DNA of 64,000 nucleotides from Pseudomonas sp. 30_B (GTDB lineage Bacteria > Pseudomonadota > Gammaproteobacteria > Pseudomonadales > Pseudomonadaceae): assembly GCF_017491605.1 (NCBI RefSeq), contig NZ_JAFGYY010000003.1, forward strand, positions 62,001 to 126,000. Reading direction: 5' to 3'. The stretch's first letter is position 1. Every line of letters starts with the position of its first letter. Positions 34,057-43,200 of this stretch are shown here, piece after piece. The notes below the pieces were generated by a model that was not told the origin of the DNA, ran no database searches, and was given only the letters and a program-made list of their open reading frames with translations. Made by a program: the position numbers and the translations under genes.

Positions 34057-35025
34057 ATGAAGTCCCTTTCCCCGTCACGGCAGGCGCTGACCCGCTCGGA
34101 CCTGCGCCTGATCGACCCGCGCCGGCTCCTGCTGGGCGCTGCCAGCGTGTCGCTGGTGGTGGCCGCTGCGGCTTTCGCCGGCGGCATCTGGGTGGGGCGC
34201 GCCCATGTGGAGCCCGTCGCGCCGCCCGTCGCGCAGGCCGGGAACAGTACCGAGGCGCCGGAAGAGCGCTTCGCCGCCGAGCGTATCGGTCAGCTGTCCG
34301 GTCGCCTGCAGGTGCTGGAAAAGGACGCCGCCTACCTGTTGCAGGCCGTCGAAAGCCACGAGGAAATCACCCGCAAGCTGTCCAAGCTCGACCCCGCGCT
34401 GGTCCCGCCGGCCAAGGCGCCTGTGGTTAGGCGTGCGACTGATGGTGAAGGCGGCATCCTGCTGCCGCCGCGTCCGTGCGCCGAGCCGCTGCCGTCAGCC
34501 GACATCGAGCAGAACGAGCGCTCGGCCCGCTGCCTGCGCCGCGTCTTCGATCAGCTGATGGACCAGGTTGCCCGACGCAGCGCCGACTTCATGGCCATCC
34601 CGGCGCGTCGGCCGATGGAAGACGCCCGCCTGGGCTCGCCCTTCGGCAACCGCGTCGACCCGTTCAATCGCCGCCTGGCCTTCCATTCCGGCCAGGACTT
34701 CTCGGCGCCCACGGGCAGCCCGATTCACGCCGCCGCCGGTGGACGCGTGATCGTCGCCGACCGTAATTCTTCCTATGGCAATCGCGTCGAGATCGACCAC
34801 GGCAATGGGCTGGTGACGCGCTATGCCCACGCATCGAAGCTGCTGGTCAAGGTGGGTGACGTGGTGCTGCCGGGGCAGGAAATCGCCAAGGTCGGGTCTA
34901 CCGGCCGTTCCACCGGGCCGCACCTGCATTTCGAAGTTCTCTACCACGGCGAGTTCGTCGACCCGCAGAACTTCCTCTCTCTGGGCGGCATGGAGATCGA
35001 CAGCGATGGCCTGGCTTCGGACTAG
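34057..35025 (+). CDS. Membrane-anchored M23 (LytM) peptidoglycan endopeptidase
   Basis: A 322-residue bitopic protein. An N-terminal cytoplasmic stretch is followed by one TM helix (about 24-46). A predicted coiled-coil (about 70-112) and a Pro-rich linker come next, then a LytM domain (about 190-315). Its zinc ligands are complete: H210 and D214 (HSGQDF), and H289-L-H291 (GPHLHFEV). It should cut peptide cross-links in the periplasm. The gene is followed by a small coiled-coil membrane protein (20-nt overlap) and a bactofilin, the combination known from bactofilin-directed cell-shape modules. The Shine-Dalgarno is poor, so the exact start is less sure. Confidence 0.9.
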   Translation: MKSLSPSRQALTRSDLRLIDPRRLLLGAASVSLVVAAAAFAGGIWVGRAHVEPVAPPVAQAGNSTEAPEERFAAERIGQLSGRLQVLEKDAAYLLQAVESHEEITRKLSKLDPALVPPAKAPVVRRATDGEGGILLPPRPCAEPLPSADIEQNERSARCLRRVFDQLMDQVARRSADFMAIPARRPMEDARLGSPFGNRVDPFNRRLAFHSGQDFSAPTGSPIHAAAGGRVIVADRNSSYGNRVEIDHGNGLVTRYAHASKLLVKVGDVVLPGQEIAKVGSTGRSTGPHLHFEVLYHGEFVDPQNFLSLGGMEIDSDGLASD

Positions 35026-35374
35026 GAAGCCTTCCACCCGCGACCTGCTGCGCGCCGAGCACCTGCCGCATGTTCCGCGCAGCCCGGCGCGGCTGGGCTG
35101 GGTGGCCTTGCTGCTATGCGTTGTCCTGTTGGCAGCGCTGGCGGGAGTCTACCTGCTGCGTACACAGGATGACGGGCAGATGCGTCAGCGTATCGAACTG
35201 CTGGAAGCCGAGAACGCTCGCCTGAACGCGGCGCTGGACGAGCGACGCCTGCAAGGCGAAGAGGATGGCGCCAATCGCGAGCAGCTGATGCGCCGGATCG
35301 ACGCGATGTCCGCCGAAATCAAGAAACTCAAGACCGAGCTGGCCTTCTTCCGCCAGCAGAAACCTGGCAAGTAG
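35006..35374 (+). CDS. Small single-pass coiled-coil membrane protein
   Basis: A 122-residue protein of no named family. It starts inside the end of the M23 gene (TGGAG 8-9 nt before the ATG at 35006). Residues 1-30 are basic, one TM helix follows (about 32-50, GWVALLLCVVLLAALAGVYL). Residues 58-115 form a strong heptad pattern (QRIELLEAENARLNAALDER, then MSAEIKKLKTELAFF). The gene is 18 nt before the bactofilin gene, so the three genes are coupled. It is probably an adaptor between the peptidase and bactofilin, or a periplasmic regulator of the peptidase; this is inference. Confidence 0.8.
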   Translation: MAWLRTRKPSTRDLLRAEHLPHVPRSPARLGWVALLLCVVLLAALAGVYLLRTQDDGQMRQRIELLEAENARLNAALDERRLQGEEDGANREQLMRRIDAMSAEIKKLKTELAFFRQQKPGK

Positions 35375-35392
35375 TCCGTCACAGGAGGACAG

Positions 35393-35827
35393 ATGTTCAG
35401 CAGCAACAAGAAGAAGACGCCGCAGGTATCGGTGGACAAGTTCTCCAGCCTGCTCTCGGGCAATGTCGATCTGGTCGGCGACATGCAGTTCCAGGACGGC
35501 CTGAAGATCCTCGGCACGGTGAAAGGCAACGTCTGTCACAAGCCCGGCGCGGCCAGCCTGCTGGCGCTCAGTGCGGAAGGGCGGATCGAGGGCAACGTGA
35601 GCAGTTACGACGCGCTGATCGATGGCACCATCATCGGCGACCTCTATGTAGAGCACCTTCTGGAGCTGCATTCCAACGCGCGTGTGGTCGGCAACATCCA
35701 GTACCGCCAGCTGAGCATGGAGAACGGCGCCACGGTGGATGGCAAGCTGACCCGACTGGCCGACGGCGAAGCGCCCAAACCGCTGGAGCTTCCGGCGCCG
35801 GTGCGCGAAGAGGCGGCCGAAGCCTGA
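35393..35827 (+). CDS. Bactofilin (polymer-forming cytoskeletal protein)
   Basis: A 144-residue protein with the single bactofilin beta-helix core (about 25-115). Typical turns are GDMQFQDGLKILGTVKGNV, AEGRIEGNVSSYDALIDGTI and ENGATVDGKLTRL, with a short charged N-terminus and a Pro/Glu-rich tail. Bactofilins form nucleotide-free filaments on the membrane and recruit cell-wall enzymes. AGGAGGAC lies 5 nt before the ATG. It is the third gene of the M23, coiled-coil, bactofilin unit. Confidence 0.93.
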   Translation: MFSSNKKKTPQVSVDKFSSLLSGNVDLVGDMQFQDGLKILGTVKGNVCHKPGAASLLALSAEGRIEGNVSSYDALIDGTIIGDLYVEHLLELHSNARVVGNIQYRQLSMENGATVDGKLTRLADGEAPKPLELPAPVREEAAEA

Positions 35828-35896
35828 TTTGCCCCGGCGGGACCGGTGCCTGGCTTGCTATGATTGCCGTTCCCGCTGCCCTGAACGTTCCGCCCC

Positions 35897-36838
35897 ATGC
35901 TCGCACTCCTGCTCCAGACCTTCGGCATCACCGCCCCGGTCTTTGCCATGCTGTTCCTCGGAGTGCTGCTGCGCCGCGTGGGCGCGATCAATCCGGCGTT
36001 CATCCAGACCGCCTCGGCACTGGTGTTCAACGCCACCATGCCGGCAATGCTGTTTCTCGGCATCTATCACTCCGACCTGCATAGCGCAGCGCGTCCGGCG
36101 CTGCTGCTGTACTTCTGCGTGGCGACCCTGGCGGGCTTCCTGCTTGCCTGGGGTTGGTCGATCTGGCGGGTGCCCCACGCGGATCGCGGGGTCTATACCC
36201 AGGGTTCATTTCGCGGCAACAACGGCATCATCGGCCTGGCACTGGCCACCAGCCTCTACGGTGACCACGGCCTGGCGCTGGGCTCGGTTCTCGCCGCGCT
36301 GGTGATCCTCTGCTACAACACGCTCTCGTCGGTGGTGCTGGCGATCTACAGCCCGAGCATGAAGTCCGACCCCTGGAGCATCTTCAAGAGTGTGCTGCGC
36401 AACCCGCTGATCCTCGGTGTATTGGCGGCGCTGCCGTTCTCCTGGCTGCAGATCGCGCTGCCGGCGTGGCTGCTCACGTCCGCCGGCTACTTTGCCCAGA
36501 TGACCATGCCGCTGGCGCTGATCTGCATCGGCGGCACGCTGTCGTTGGCCTCGCTGCGGGAGAGCGGTGCTCTGGCGGTCAGCGCGAGCCTGATGAAGAT
36601 GGTCTGGTTGCCGCTGATCTGCACCTTCGGCGCCTGGTTCTACGGGTTTCGCGGCGCGGAACTGGGCGTCCTGTTCCTCTATTTCGCCAGTCCGACGGCG
36701 GCCGCCAGCTTCGTGATGGCCCGCGCGGCGAACGGCAACCACGAGCTGGCAGCCTCGATCATCGTGATCACCACGCTGGCGGCGGCGGTGACCACCAATA
36801 TCGGTATTTTCCTGCTGCAGTGGGGCGGCTGGATGTAA
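35897..36838 (+). CDS. AEC-family (auxin efflux carrier-like) permease
   Basis: A 313-residue inner-membrane transporter with about ten hydrophobic helices in two halves (FGITAPVFAMLFLGVLLRR at the N-terminus, ASPTAAASFVMARAANGN in the second half). The AEC family moves organic anions such as malate or malonate; direction and substrate cannot be read here. It is co-directional with the bactofilin gene, 69 bp downstream. It is followed by 165 bp that must contain the mag operon promoter. Confidence 0.9.
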   Translation: MLALLLQTFGITAPVFAMLFLGVLLRRVGAINPAFIQTASALVFNATMPAMLFLGIYHSDLHSAARPALLLYFCVATLAGFLLAWGWSIWRVPHADRGVYTQGSFRGNNGIIGLALATSLYGDHGLALGSVLAALVILCYNTLSSVVLAIYSPSMKSDPWSIFKSVLRNPLILGVLAALPFSWLQIALPAWLLTSAGYFAQMTMPLALICIGGTLSLASLRESGALAVSASLMKMVWLPLICTFGAWFYGFRGAELGVLFLYFASPTAAASFVMARAANGNHELAASIIVITTLAAAVTTNIGIFLLQWGGWM

Positions 36839-36990
36839 GCACGACGGGCACATTTGCAGATCGCCGAAGTGCGACAAAAATGATGAGCTTTGTAAGACAT
36901 TGCTGAAACACTACGCTGCGGCTCCAAGGCGCGGTGAAGTTCATTTCTTCGTTGTACAAGAACAGTTACATTTGCCGATCTTCTGCACGA

Positions 36991-37001
36991 TCAAGGATTG
37001 T
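36991..37001 (+). promoter_or_regulatory. magA ribosome-binding site with RsmA-like CANGGA core
   Basis: TCAAGGATTGT contains AAGGA spaced 6 nt from the ATG at 37004 and also the CANGGA core of RsmA/CsrA sites. MagD production in P. aeruginosa is known to be under RetS/RsmA control. Only one GGA is visible in the 165-bp leader region, whereas RsmA targets usually have two or more. Confidence 0.4.
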
Positions 37002-37003
37002 TC

Positions 37004-37816
37004 ATGCAACTCACACGCCGGATTCTGTATGCCGCCTCGTGTCTGCCGGCCTGCCTGCTGGCAGCCGTGGCCGCTGCCGAACCGGGTGCCGAGCTGAGCA
37101 GCCCAACCGCCGGCTGGCGCTATTCCGGCCTGACCGATGATCCCAGCGTGCCCCGCGTGGCCTATCCGACCCCGCCCATCGACCGTGGCGGTGCGCGCGG
37201 TCGCAGCCTGATCGAGGGCCACCTGCGTGAAGTGTCCGGTGTCGACCGCGCCCAGCGCCTGGTGGTCAACGGCAACCCCCTCCCTCTGTATACCGACGCC
37301 GAAGGCAAGTTCGTCCGCCCATACAACTTCGGCGCGGGCAGTAACAGCGTCGCGCTGAGCAGCGACCAGGGCAAATCTCTCAAGCGCCTCCAGTTCTACG
37401 AGGCCAACAACAGCCGGATACCGCCGCGCATCCGCTTGGCGCTGGGCTGGAACGACCCCAAGGCAGAACTCGACCTGCATATCGTCACGCCCGATGGCCA
37501 GCATGCCTTCTGGGCCCACCCGCGCCTGAGCAACGGCGGCGGCCTCGACCCGGACGGCGTCGATGGGCCCGGTCCGGAAATGTTCACCATGGCCGCGCCG
37601 CTGCATGGCACTTATCTGGTCTACGTGAACTACTGGGGCAACTACAACGCCAGCCAGGGTTACAACTTCCAGGAAGGCAATCACGAGCAGGATGTGATCA
37701 CCGCGGAGATCAACCTGGTGTTCAACGAAAATACCGTCAACGAGAAGCGCGAGACGTTCGTGGTGCCCATGCGCACCATCGGTGATCTGGTGCTGGTGAA
37801 GACCTTCAACTACTGA
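37004..37816 (+). CDS. magA: MagA: periplasmic DUF2135 (YfaP-like) protein
   Basis: A 270-residue exported protein. The signal peptide ends near AAVAAAEPG, followed by a beta-rich DUF2135 domain. The conserved centre is LDLHIVTPDGQHAFW; the Ca-binding-like Asp run DLDPDGVDGPGPE-like follows and the C-terminus is TVNEKRETFVVPM. The ATG at 37004 with AAGGA is preferred over the TTG at 36998. It is the first gene of the six-gene mag operon. In P. aeruginosa MagA is reported in an inner-membrane complex with MagB, MagD and MagF. It is clearly paralogous to MagF at the other end of the operon. Confidence 0.9.
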   Translation: MQLTRRILYAASCLPACLLAAVAAAEPGAELSSPTAGWRYSGLTDDPSVPRVAYPTPPIDRGGARGRSLIEGHLREVSGVDRAQRLVVNGNPLPLYTDAEGKFVRPYNFGAGSNSVALSSDQGKSLKRLQFYEANNSRIPPRIRLALGWNDPKAELDLHIVTPDGQHAFWAHPRLSNGGGLDPDGVDGPGPEMFTMAAPLHGTYLVYVNYWGNYNASQGYNFQEGNHEQDVITAEINLVFNENTVNEKRETFVVPMRTIGDLVLVKTFNY

Positions 37817-37854
37817 ATTCGCCCCTCGCAGGGATGACACGGGACAAGCGATCC

Positions 37855-39606
37855 ATGAGCGACAACACTCCTACCAGCAGCCCAGACAGCACTCCCACGC
37901 CGCCGGCCGCGCAGCCTCCGCGCCGCGGCCCGCTGATCGCCATCGGCGCGGTTGCCGCCGTGCTGGTCGCCGGCGGCCTGGCCCTGGCCTTCGGTCTGAT
38001 TCCCGCCTTCCACTCTGCGCCGGTGGGCACGCTGGAAGCGCCGGAGAACGCGGAAGTGGTGCGCGACCTGCAGCGCCCCGACGCGCTGCTCGAGAGCGCC
38101 TCGCTCAGCCAACTGCCCAAGGCGGTGCTGGAAGTGCCGCTGCTGCGCGACGTGCTCACCGAGGACTTCGTCTTCTACTACGAGAACAACGCCGACCGCC
38201 TGGGCCTGACTGGCACCCTGCGGCGCATCGCCTACGAACACGACCTGACCCTGAAGGACAGCGTGATCGAGGAACTGCTCGACCAGCCGGCCCAGGTCGC
38301 GCTATGGCGCGGCGCCGATGGCCGCCTGCGCGACTTCATGGTGGTCCTGCGCCGTGGCGGCTTGGCCAAGCTCCTGGAGCCGCTGGCGAAGGTCGCCGCT
38401 GACGACAGCCAGCTGAAGAAGGTCTCGGAAATCCAGGTGAAGGGCGCTGCCACGCCGGTCTACAGCCTGCGTTACGGCGCCGAAAAGAGCGTGCTGTTCG
38501 TTTCCCGTGGCGACCAGATGCTGGTGCTGTCGAATCCGAAGATGCTCTTCCCCGAGGCCAATGAGGGTGGGCTGGGTGAGTCGGACGCCATGATCGCCAA
38601 GGACCTGGGCACGTTGCTCGAAGGCGAGCCGCTGTTCGCCAAGGACTTCGGCCTGGAACCGCGCGGCGAACTGAAGCAGCGCATCACCCTGGGCGCCGGC
38701 GTGCTCGCCATGGGCTACCAGCGCTTCATCCCGACCTTCGCCGGCGTGCGCTTCGAGCAGGGCAAGGACGGCTGGCACAGCTACCTGGCGCTCAATGAAG
38801 TCGCCCGCCAGCCCGAACTGGATTTCACTCCCGTCTGGCAGGCCATGCCCATGGGCGCCAGCGCCTGTGTCGCCCTGCCGGTCACGCCGGGTCTGTATGA
38901 CAACATGCTGGTGAAGCTGGGCGCCGAGCAGAAGATGGCCGCGGCCTTCTCCGAGCACCTCTCTGGCGCTGCGGGCCTGTGCTGGTACCCGGACTCGCGA
39001 CTGCATTCGCCGCTGCTCGCAGTGAAGCTCGATGCGCCCGCCAGCCCCGAACTCGATGAGCAGCTGGGCAAGCTGTTCGGCAGCATGATCGGCGCCTATG
39101 AGGCCAATGTGGAGGCGGGCGCCTTCGAGGTGGAGAGCCGCGCCGAAGGTGACGGTCGCCTGTGGCAGCGCCAGGTCAGTTCGCGCTTCGGCCAGTACCC
39201 GGCCAGCGAGGCGGAGAATCCCGACCAGGTCAGCGGCAACGGCTTCTTCCGCGTCAGCCTGCTGCGCGATGGCAACACCCTGCTGTTCTCCATCGACGAC
39301 AAGCTGCTCGACAAGGCCCGCAACACCCTGGCCAAGCGCTTCCCGCCGCTGGCCGACGTGCTGCCGAAAGACGCCCTGGTGCCTGCCTACCTGGCGCCCA
39401 AGACGCTCTCCGAACTGCTCCAGCGCGAAACCCTCGACAGCCTGCCGCAGGACATCGAGCCGGTGTTCCGCAACGCTGCCGACACGCTGCTCCTGCCGCG
39501 CCTGAAGACCCTCGCCGGCAACGGGTCCTACGCCCTGACCCTGCCGGCCGGCAGCGAGCCCAGCGGCGACTGGGAGTGGCTTCCGCTGGAGTGGAAGGCG
39601 CTGTGA
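37855..39606 (+). CDS. magB: MagB: membrane-anchored DUF2138 (YfaA-like) protein
   Basis: A 583-residue protein. A Ser/Thr/Pro-rich cytoplasmic stub leads to one TM helix (about 25-47, [19 protein letters not shown]). The rest is a large periplasmic domain (DUF2138) without recognisable catalytic motifs. The start at 37855 (MSDNTP) has CGGGA 10 nt upstream; an in-frame ATG at 37834 has its purine run too close. The stop overlaps the GTG start of magC by 4 nt (GTGA). In P. aeruginosa MagB is a partner that keeps MagD at the inner membrane. Confidence 0.88.
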   Translation: MSDNTPTSSPDSTPTPPAAQPPRRGPLIAIGAVAAVLVAGGLALAFGLIPAFHSAPVGTLEAPENAEVVRDLQRPDALLESASLSQLPKAVLEVPLLRDVLTEDFVFYYENNADRLGLTGTLRRIAYEHDLTLKDSVIEELLDQPAQVALWRGADGRLRDFMVVLRRGGLAKLLEPLAKVAADDSQLKKVSEIQVKGAATPVYSLRYGAEKSVLFVSRGDQMLVLSNPKMLFPEANEGGLGESDAMIAKDLGTLLEGEPLFAKDFGLEPRGELKQRITLGAGVLAMGYQRFIPTFAGVRFEQGKDGWHSYLALNEVARQPELDFTPVWQAMPMGASACVALPVTPGLYDNMLVKLGAEQKMAAAFSEHLSGAAGLCWYPDSRLHSPLLAVKLDAPASPELDEQLGKLFGSMIGAYEANVEAGAFEVESRAEGDGRLWQRQVSSRFGQYPASEAENPDQVSGNGFFRVSLLRDGNTLLFSIDDKLLDKARNTLAKRFPPLADVLPKDALVPAYLAPKTLSELLQRETLDSLPQDIEPVFRNAADTLLLPRLKTLAGNGSYALTLPAGSEPSGDWEWLPLEWKAL

Positions 39607-40235
39607 TCGGAAAGCCTTTCACGCTGCTCGCAGGTCTGCTCGTCGCCACGCTGGCGCACGCAGCCGAGCCTGCGCTGGATGCGCAGCAGACCCAGGTGTT
39701 CCGCGCCTGGTTCGTGCGTATCGCCGAGGAGCAGCTGCGTCGTGGGCCGAACCCGCGCTGGTACCAGCAGGACTGCGCAGGCCTCGTGCGCTTCGCCGCC
39801 AACGAGGCGCTGAAGGTGCACGACGCCAAGTGGCTGCGCGCCAATGGCATGTCCAACCGCTACCTGCCGCCGGAGCTGGAGCTTACCGACGCGCAGCGCA
39901 ACCTCGCGCAGACCTGGCAGCAGGGCGGCGGCAAGACCGGCCCCTACGTCAACGCGATCAAACTCATTCAGTACAACAGCCAGCTCGTCGGCCGCGACCT
40001 CAACCAGGCACGGCCGGGCGACCTGATGTTCTTCGACCAGGGCGATGACCAGCATCTGATGATCTGGATGGGCCGCGACATCGCTTATCACACCGGCACT
40101 CGTACGGCGACCGACAACGGCATGCGCTCGGTCAGCCTGCAACAACTCATGACATGGAAGGACACCCGATGGATACCCGACGAATCCAATCCCAACTTTA
40201 TCGGCGTCTATCGCTTGTCCTTCCTGACCCGATGA
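39603..40235 (+). CDS. magC: MagC: DUF1175 (YfaT-like) protein with NlpC/P60-like motifs
   Basis: A 210-residue exported protein starting at a GTG that overlaps the magB stop. The signal peptide ends near THLAHAAEP-like sequence (LAHAAEP, about residue 21). It has [14 protein letters not shown] (C58), then RPGDLMFFD (138-145), HLMIWMG (H151) and AYHTG (H163). This order matches the Cys, PGDLxFF and His landmarks of NlpC/P60 peptidoglycan peptidases, although Pfam names it only DUF1175. Family assignment to yfaT is firm; the enzymatic reading is inference. The larger ORF beginning at 39162 is inside magB and is rejected. The stop overlaps the magD start (ATGA). Confidence 0.88.
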   Translation: MIGKPFTLLAGLLVATLAHAAEPALDAQQTQVFRAWFVRIAEEQLRRGPNPRWYQQDCAGLVRFAANEALKVHDAKWLRANGMSNRYLPPELELTDAQRNLAQTWQQGGGKTGPYVNAIKLIQYNSQLVGRDLNQARPGDLMFFDQGDDQHLMIWMGRDIAYHTGTRTATDNGMRSVSLQQLMTWKDTRWIPDESNPNFIGVYRLSFLTR

Positions 40236-43200
40236 ACGCGCTGCGCGGCATTGCCGCTGCCCTGGCCTGCGCCGGCCTGTTCGCCGCCGCGCCCGCGGTC
40301 GTGCAGGCGGACGACGACGTCCCGGCGAGCAACTACACGCCCATGGCCGGCGAATCGTTCTTCCTGCTAGCTGACTCTAGCTTCGCTTCCGACGAGGTGG
40401 CCAAGGTGCGCCTCGAAGCGCCGGGCCGCGACTACCGCCGCTACCGCATGGAGCCTTACGGCGGCGCGGATATCCGCGTCTACCGCATCGACCAGCCGCT
40501 GGACTTCCTCAAGCGCCAGAAGAATCTGCACCGCGTGCTGTCCGAGGGGCAGTTCAAGGGCGAAGGCCTGTCCAATACCCTGGCCTACCTGTGGGACAAC
40601 TGGTACCGCAAGTCGCGTCGGGTGATGCAGCGGACCTTCTCCTACGAGTCGCGCCAGCAGGTCACCGAAGTCGTACCCGAGCTGAAGATGGGCAACGCCA
40701 TCGCCGCGCCGACGCCCTACGACGCGCAGCCGCAGTACGCGCCGATCCCCGGCCTGCCGATGGTCAGCCAGTTCCGCTACCCGCTGTGGGACGCCAAGCC
40801 CATCGAGCCGCCGAAGGACGTGACCCTGATGGGCTCCTCCAGCGAGTTCATCAACGTCGCGCCGGGTAACGTCTACGTGCCGCTGGGCAAGTTGAAACCC
40901 GGCCTCTACCTGGTCGAAGCGCTGGTCGGCAAGTACCGCGCGACCACCGTGGTGTTCGTCTCCAACAGCGTGGCGGTGAGCAAGATCGCCGGCAACGAAC
41001 TGCTGGTGTGGACCGCGCGCAAGCATGAAGGCACGCCGGTGGGCGGCGCCAAGGTGCTGTGGACCGACGGCCTGGGCGTGATGAGCAGCGGCAGCAGCGA
41101 CGCCGACGGCCTGCTGCGCCTGCAGCATATCAGCCCCGAGCGCTCCTTCGTGATCGGCGAGGACGAGGAGGGCGGCGTCTTCGTCTCCGAGAACTTCTAT
41201 TACGACAGCGAAATCTACGACACCAAGCTCTACGCCTTCACCGACCGCCCGCTGTACCGTCCGGGCGACTGGGTGTCGCTGAAGATCGTTGGCCGCGAGT
41301 TCAAGAACTCCCGCGAATCGCAGTCGCCGCAGAGCGCGCCGCTGCGCCTGTCGGTGATCGACGCCGCCGGCACCACGCTGCAGACCCTGGACCTCAAGTA
41401 CGACGCCAAGAGCGGCACCAATGGCCGCTTCCAGCTGCCGGCCAACGCCGTCGCCGGCGGCTACGAGCTGCGCTTCGACTACCGCGACCAGACCTACAGC
41501 AGCGCCTTCCGCGTTGCCGAATACATCAAGCCGCACTTCGAGATTTCCCTCGATCTGGCCAAGCCGGACTTCAAGACCGGCGAGCCGGTGAAGGGCAACC
41601 TGATCCTGCTCTACCCGGATGGCAAGCCGGTGGCCAACGCGCGCCTGGAGCTGAGCCTGCGCGCGCAGCAGCTGTCGATGGTGGACAACGAGTTGCAGTA
41701 CCTCGGCCAGTTCCCGGTGGAGCTGTCCAGCGCACAGATCACCACCGACGGCCAGGGCCGTGCCGAGCTGGAGCTACCGGCGGCGGAGAAACCCAGCCGC
41801 TACATGCTCACCGTGTTCGCCAGCGATGGCGCCGCATACCGCGTGAAGACCAGCAAGGAAATCCTCATCGAGCGCGGCGCCGCGCGCTACCGCGTGAGCG
41901 CGCCGCAGCGCTTCAGCGCAGCCGGGGACAAGGTCGAGTTCAGCTACGCCGCCGAACAGCAGACGCAGGTCCAGCCCACCGCCTACCGCTGGCTGCGCCT
42001 GGAAGACCGCAGCAACGGCGATGGTGTGGTGGCTGACGGCAAGTTCGCCATCACCTTCGACAAGCCCGGCACCTACAGCATCGAGCTGCGCGACAAGGCT
42101 GGCCAACTGCTCGGCGGCACCGGCCACTCGGTCAGCGGCGACGGCGTGAAAGCCGTGCCGGGCACCGTGGAAATCGTCCTCGACAAGGCCGAGTACAAGG
42201 CCGGCGAGGAAGCGCTGGCGCTGATCACCTTCCCCGAGCCGGTGGACGATGCGCTGCTGTCGCTGGAGCGTGACAAGGTCGAGGCCACCGCGCTGCTGTC
42301 CAAGGGCGGCGACTGGCTGAAGCTGGAAAAGCTCAACCCGACCCAGTACCGCGCGCGCATTCCGGTGAAGCCGGAGTTCTCGCCGAACCTGACCTTCTCC
42401 GTGCTCTACACCCGCAGCGGCGACTACAGCTTCCAGAACGCCGGCATCAAGGTCGCGGTGCCGCAGGTGGAGATCGCCGTCAGCACCGACAAGGAGCGCT
42501 ACGAGCCGGGCGAGACAGTCACCGTCAACCTCGACACCACCTACGCTGGCAAGCCGGTCTCCAGCCACCTCACCGTGAGCGTGGTGGACGAGATGATCTA
42601 TGCGCTGCAGCCTGAGATCGCCCCGGGCATCGACCAGTTCTTCTACCACCCGCGCCGCAACAACGTGCGCACCAGCGCCAGCCTGTCGTTCATCAGCTAC
42701 GACGTGGCATTGCCCGGAGCGCCCAGCGCACCTGGCCGCGCCAACCGCAGCGAACGCGGGGTGAAGGTGCTGGAGCGCCCGCGCCGCGAGGAAGTGGACA
42801 CCGCCGCCTGGGAGCCCGAGCTGGTCACCGATGCCAACGGCAAGGCGCAGTTCAAGTTCCGCATGCCCGACTCCCTGACCCGCTGGCGCATCACCGCGCG
42901 CGCCATGGATGACGAAGGGCAGGTCGGCCAGAAGAAGCAGTTCATCCGCTCCGAGAAACCGCTGTACCTGAAGTGGAGCGGCCCGAAACGCTTCCGCACG
43001 GGCGATGCGCCGGACCTCGGCCTGTTCGTCTTCAACCAGGGCGAGCAGGACACCAAGGCCGAGTTGCTGATCCGCGCCAACGGCGCCGAGAAGACCCAGG
43101 CGCTGGAGCTCAAGCGCGGCGTCAACTACATCGCCCTGCCGCAGCAACCGCTCAGCGATGGCGACTGGAGCGTGGAGCTGCGCCAGGACGGCCAGGTCCG

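Noticed and set aside
39162..39602. Upstream extension of magC inside magB
   Set aside because: The Arg/Gln-rich translation lacks a signal peptide; the GTG at 39603 gives the signal peptide and the usual stop-start overlap.
40154..40231. Upstream extension of magD
   Set aside because: It lies in the end of magC; the ATG at 40232 with signal peptide and ATGA overlap is better.
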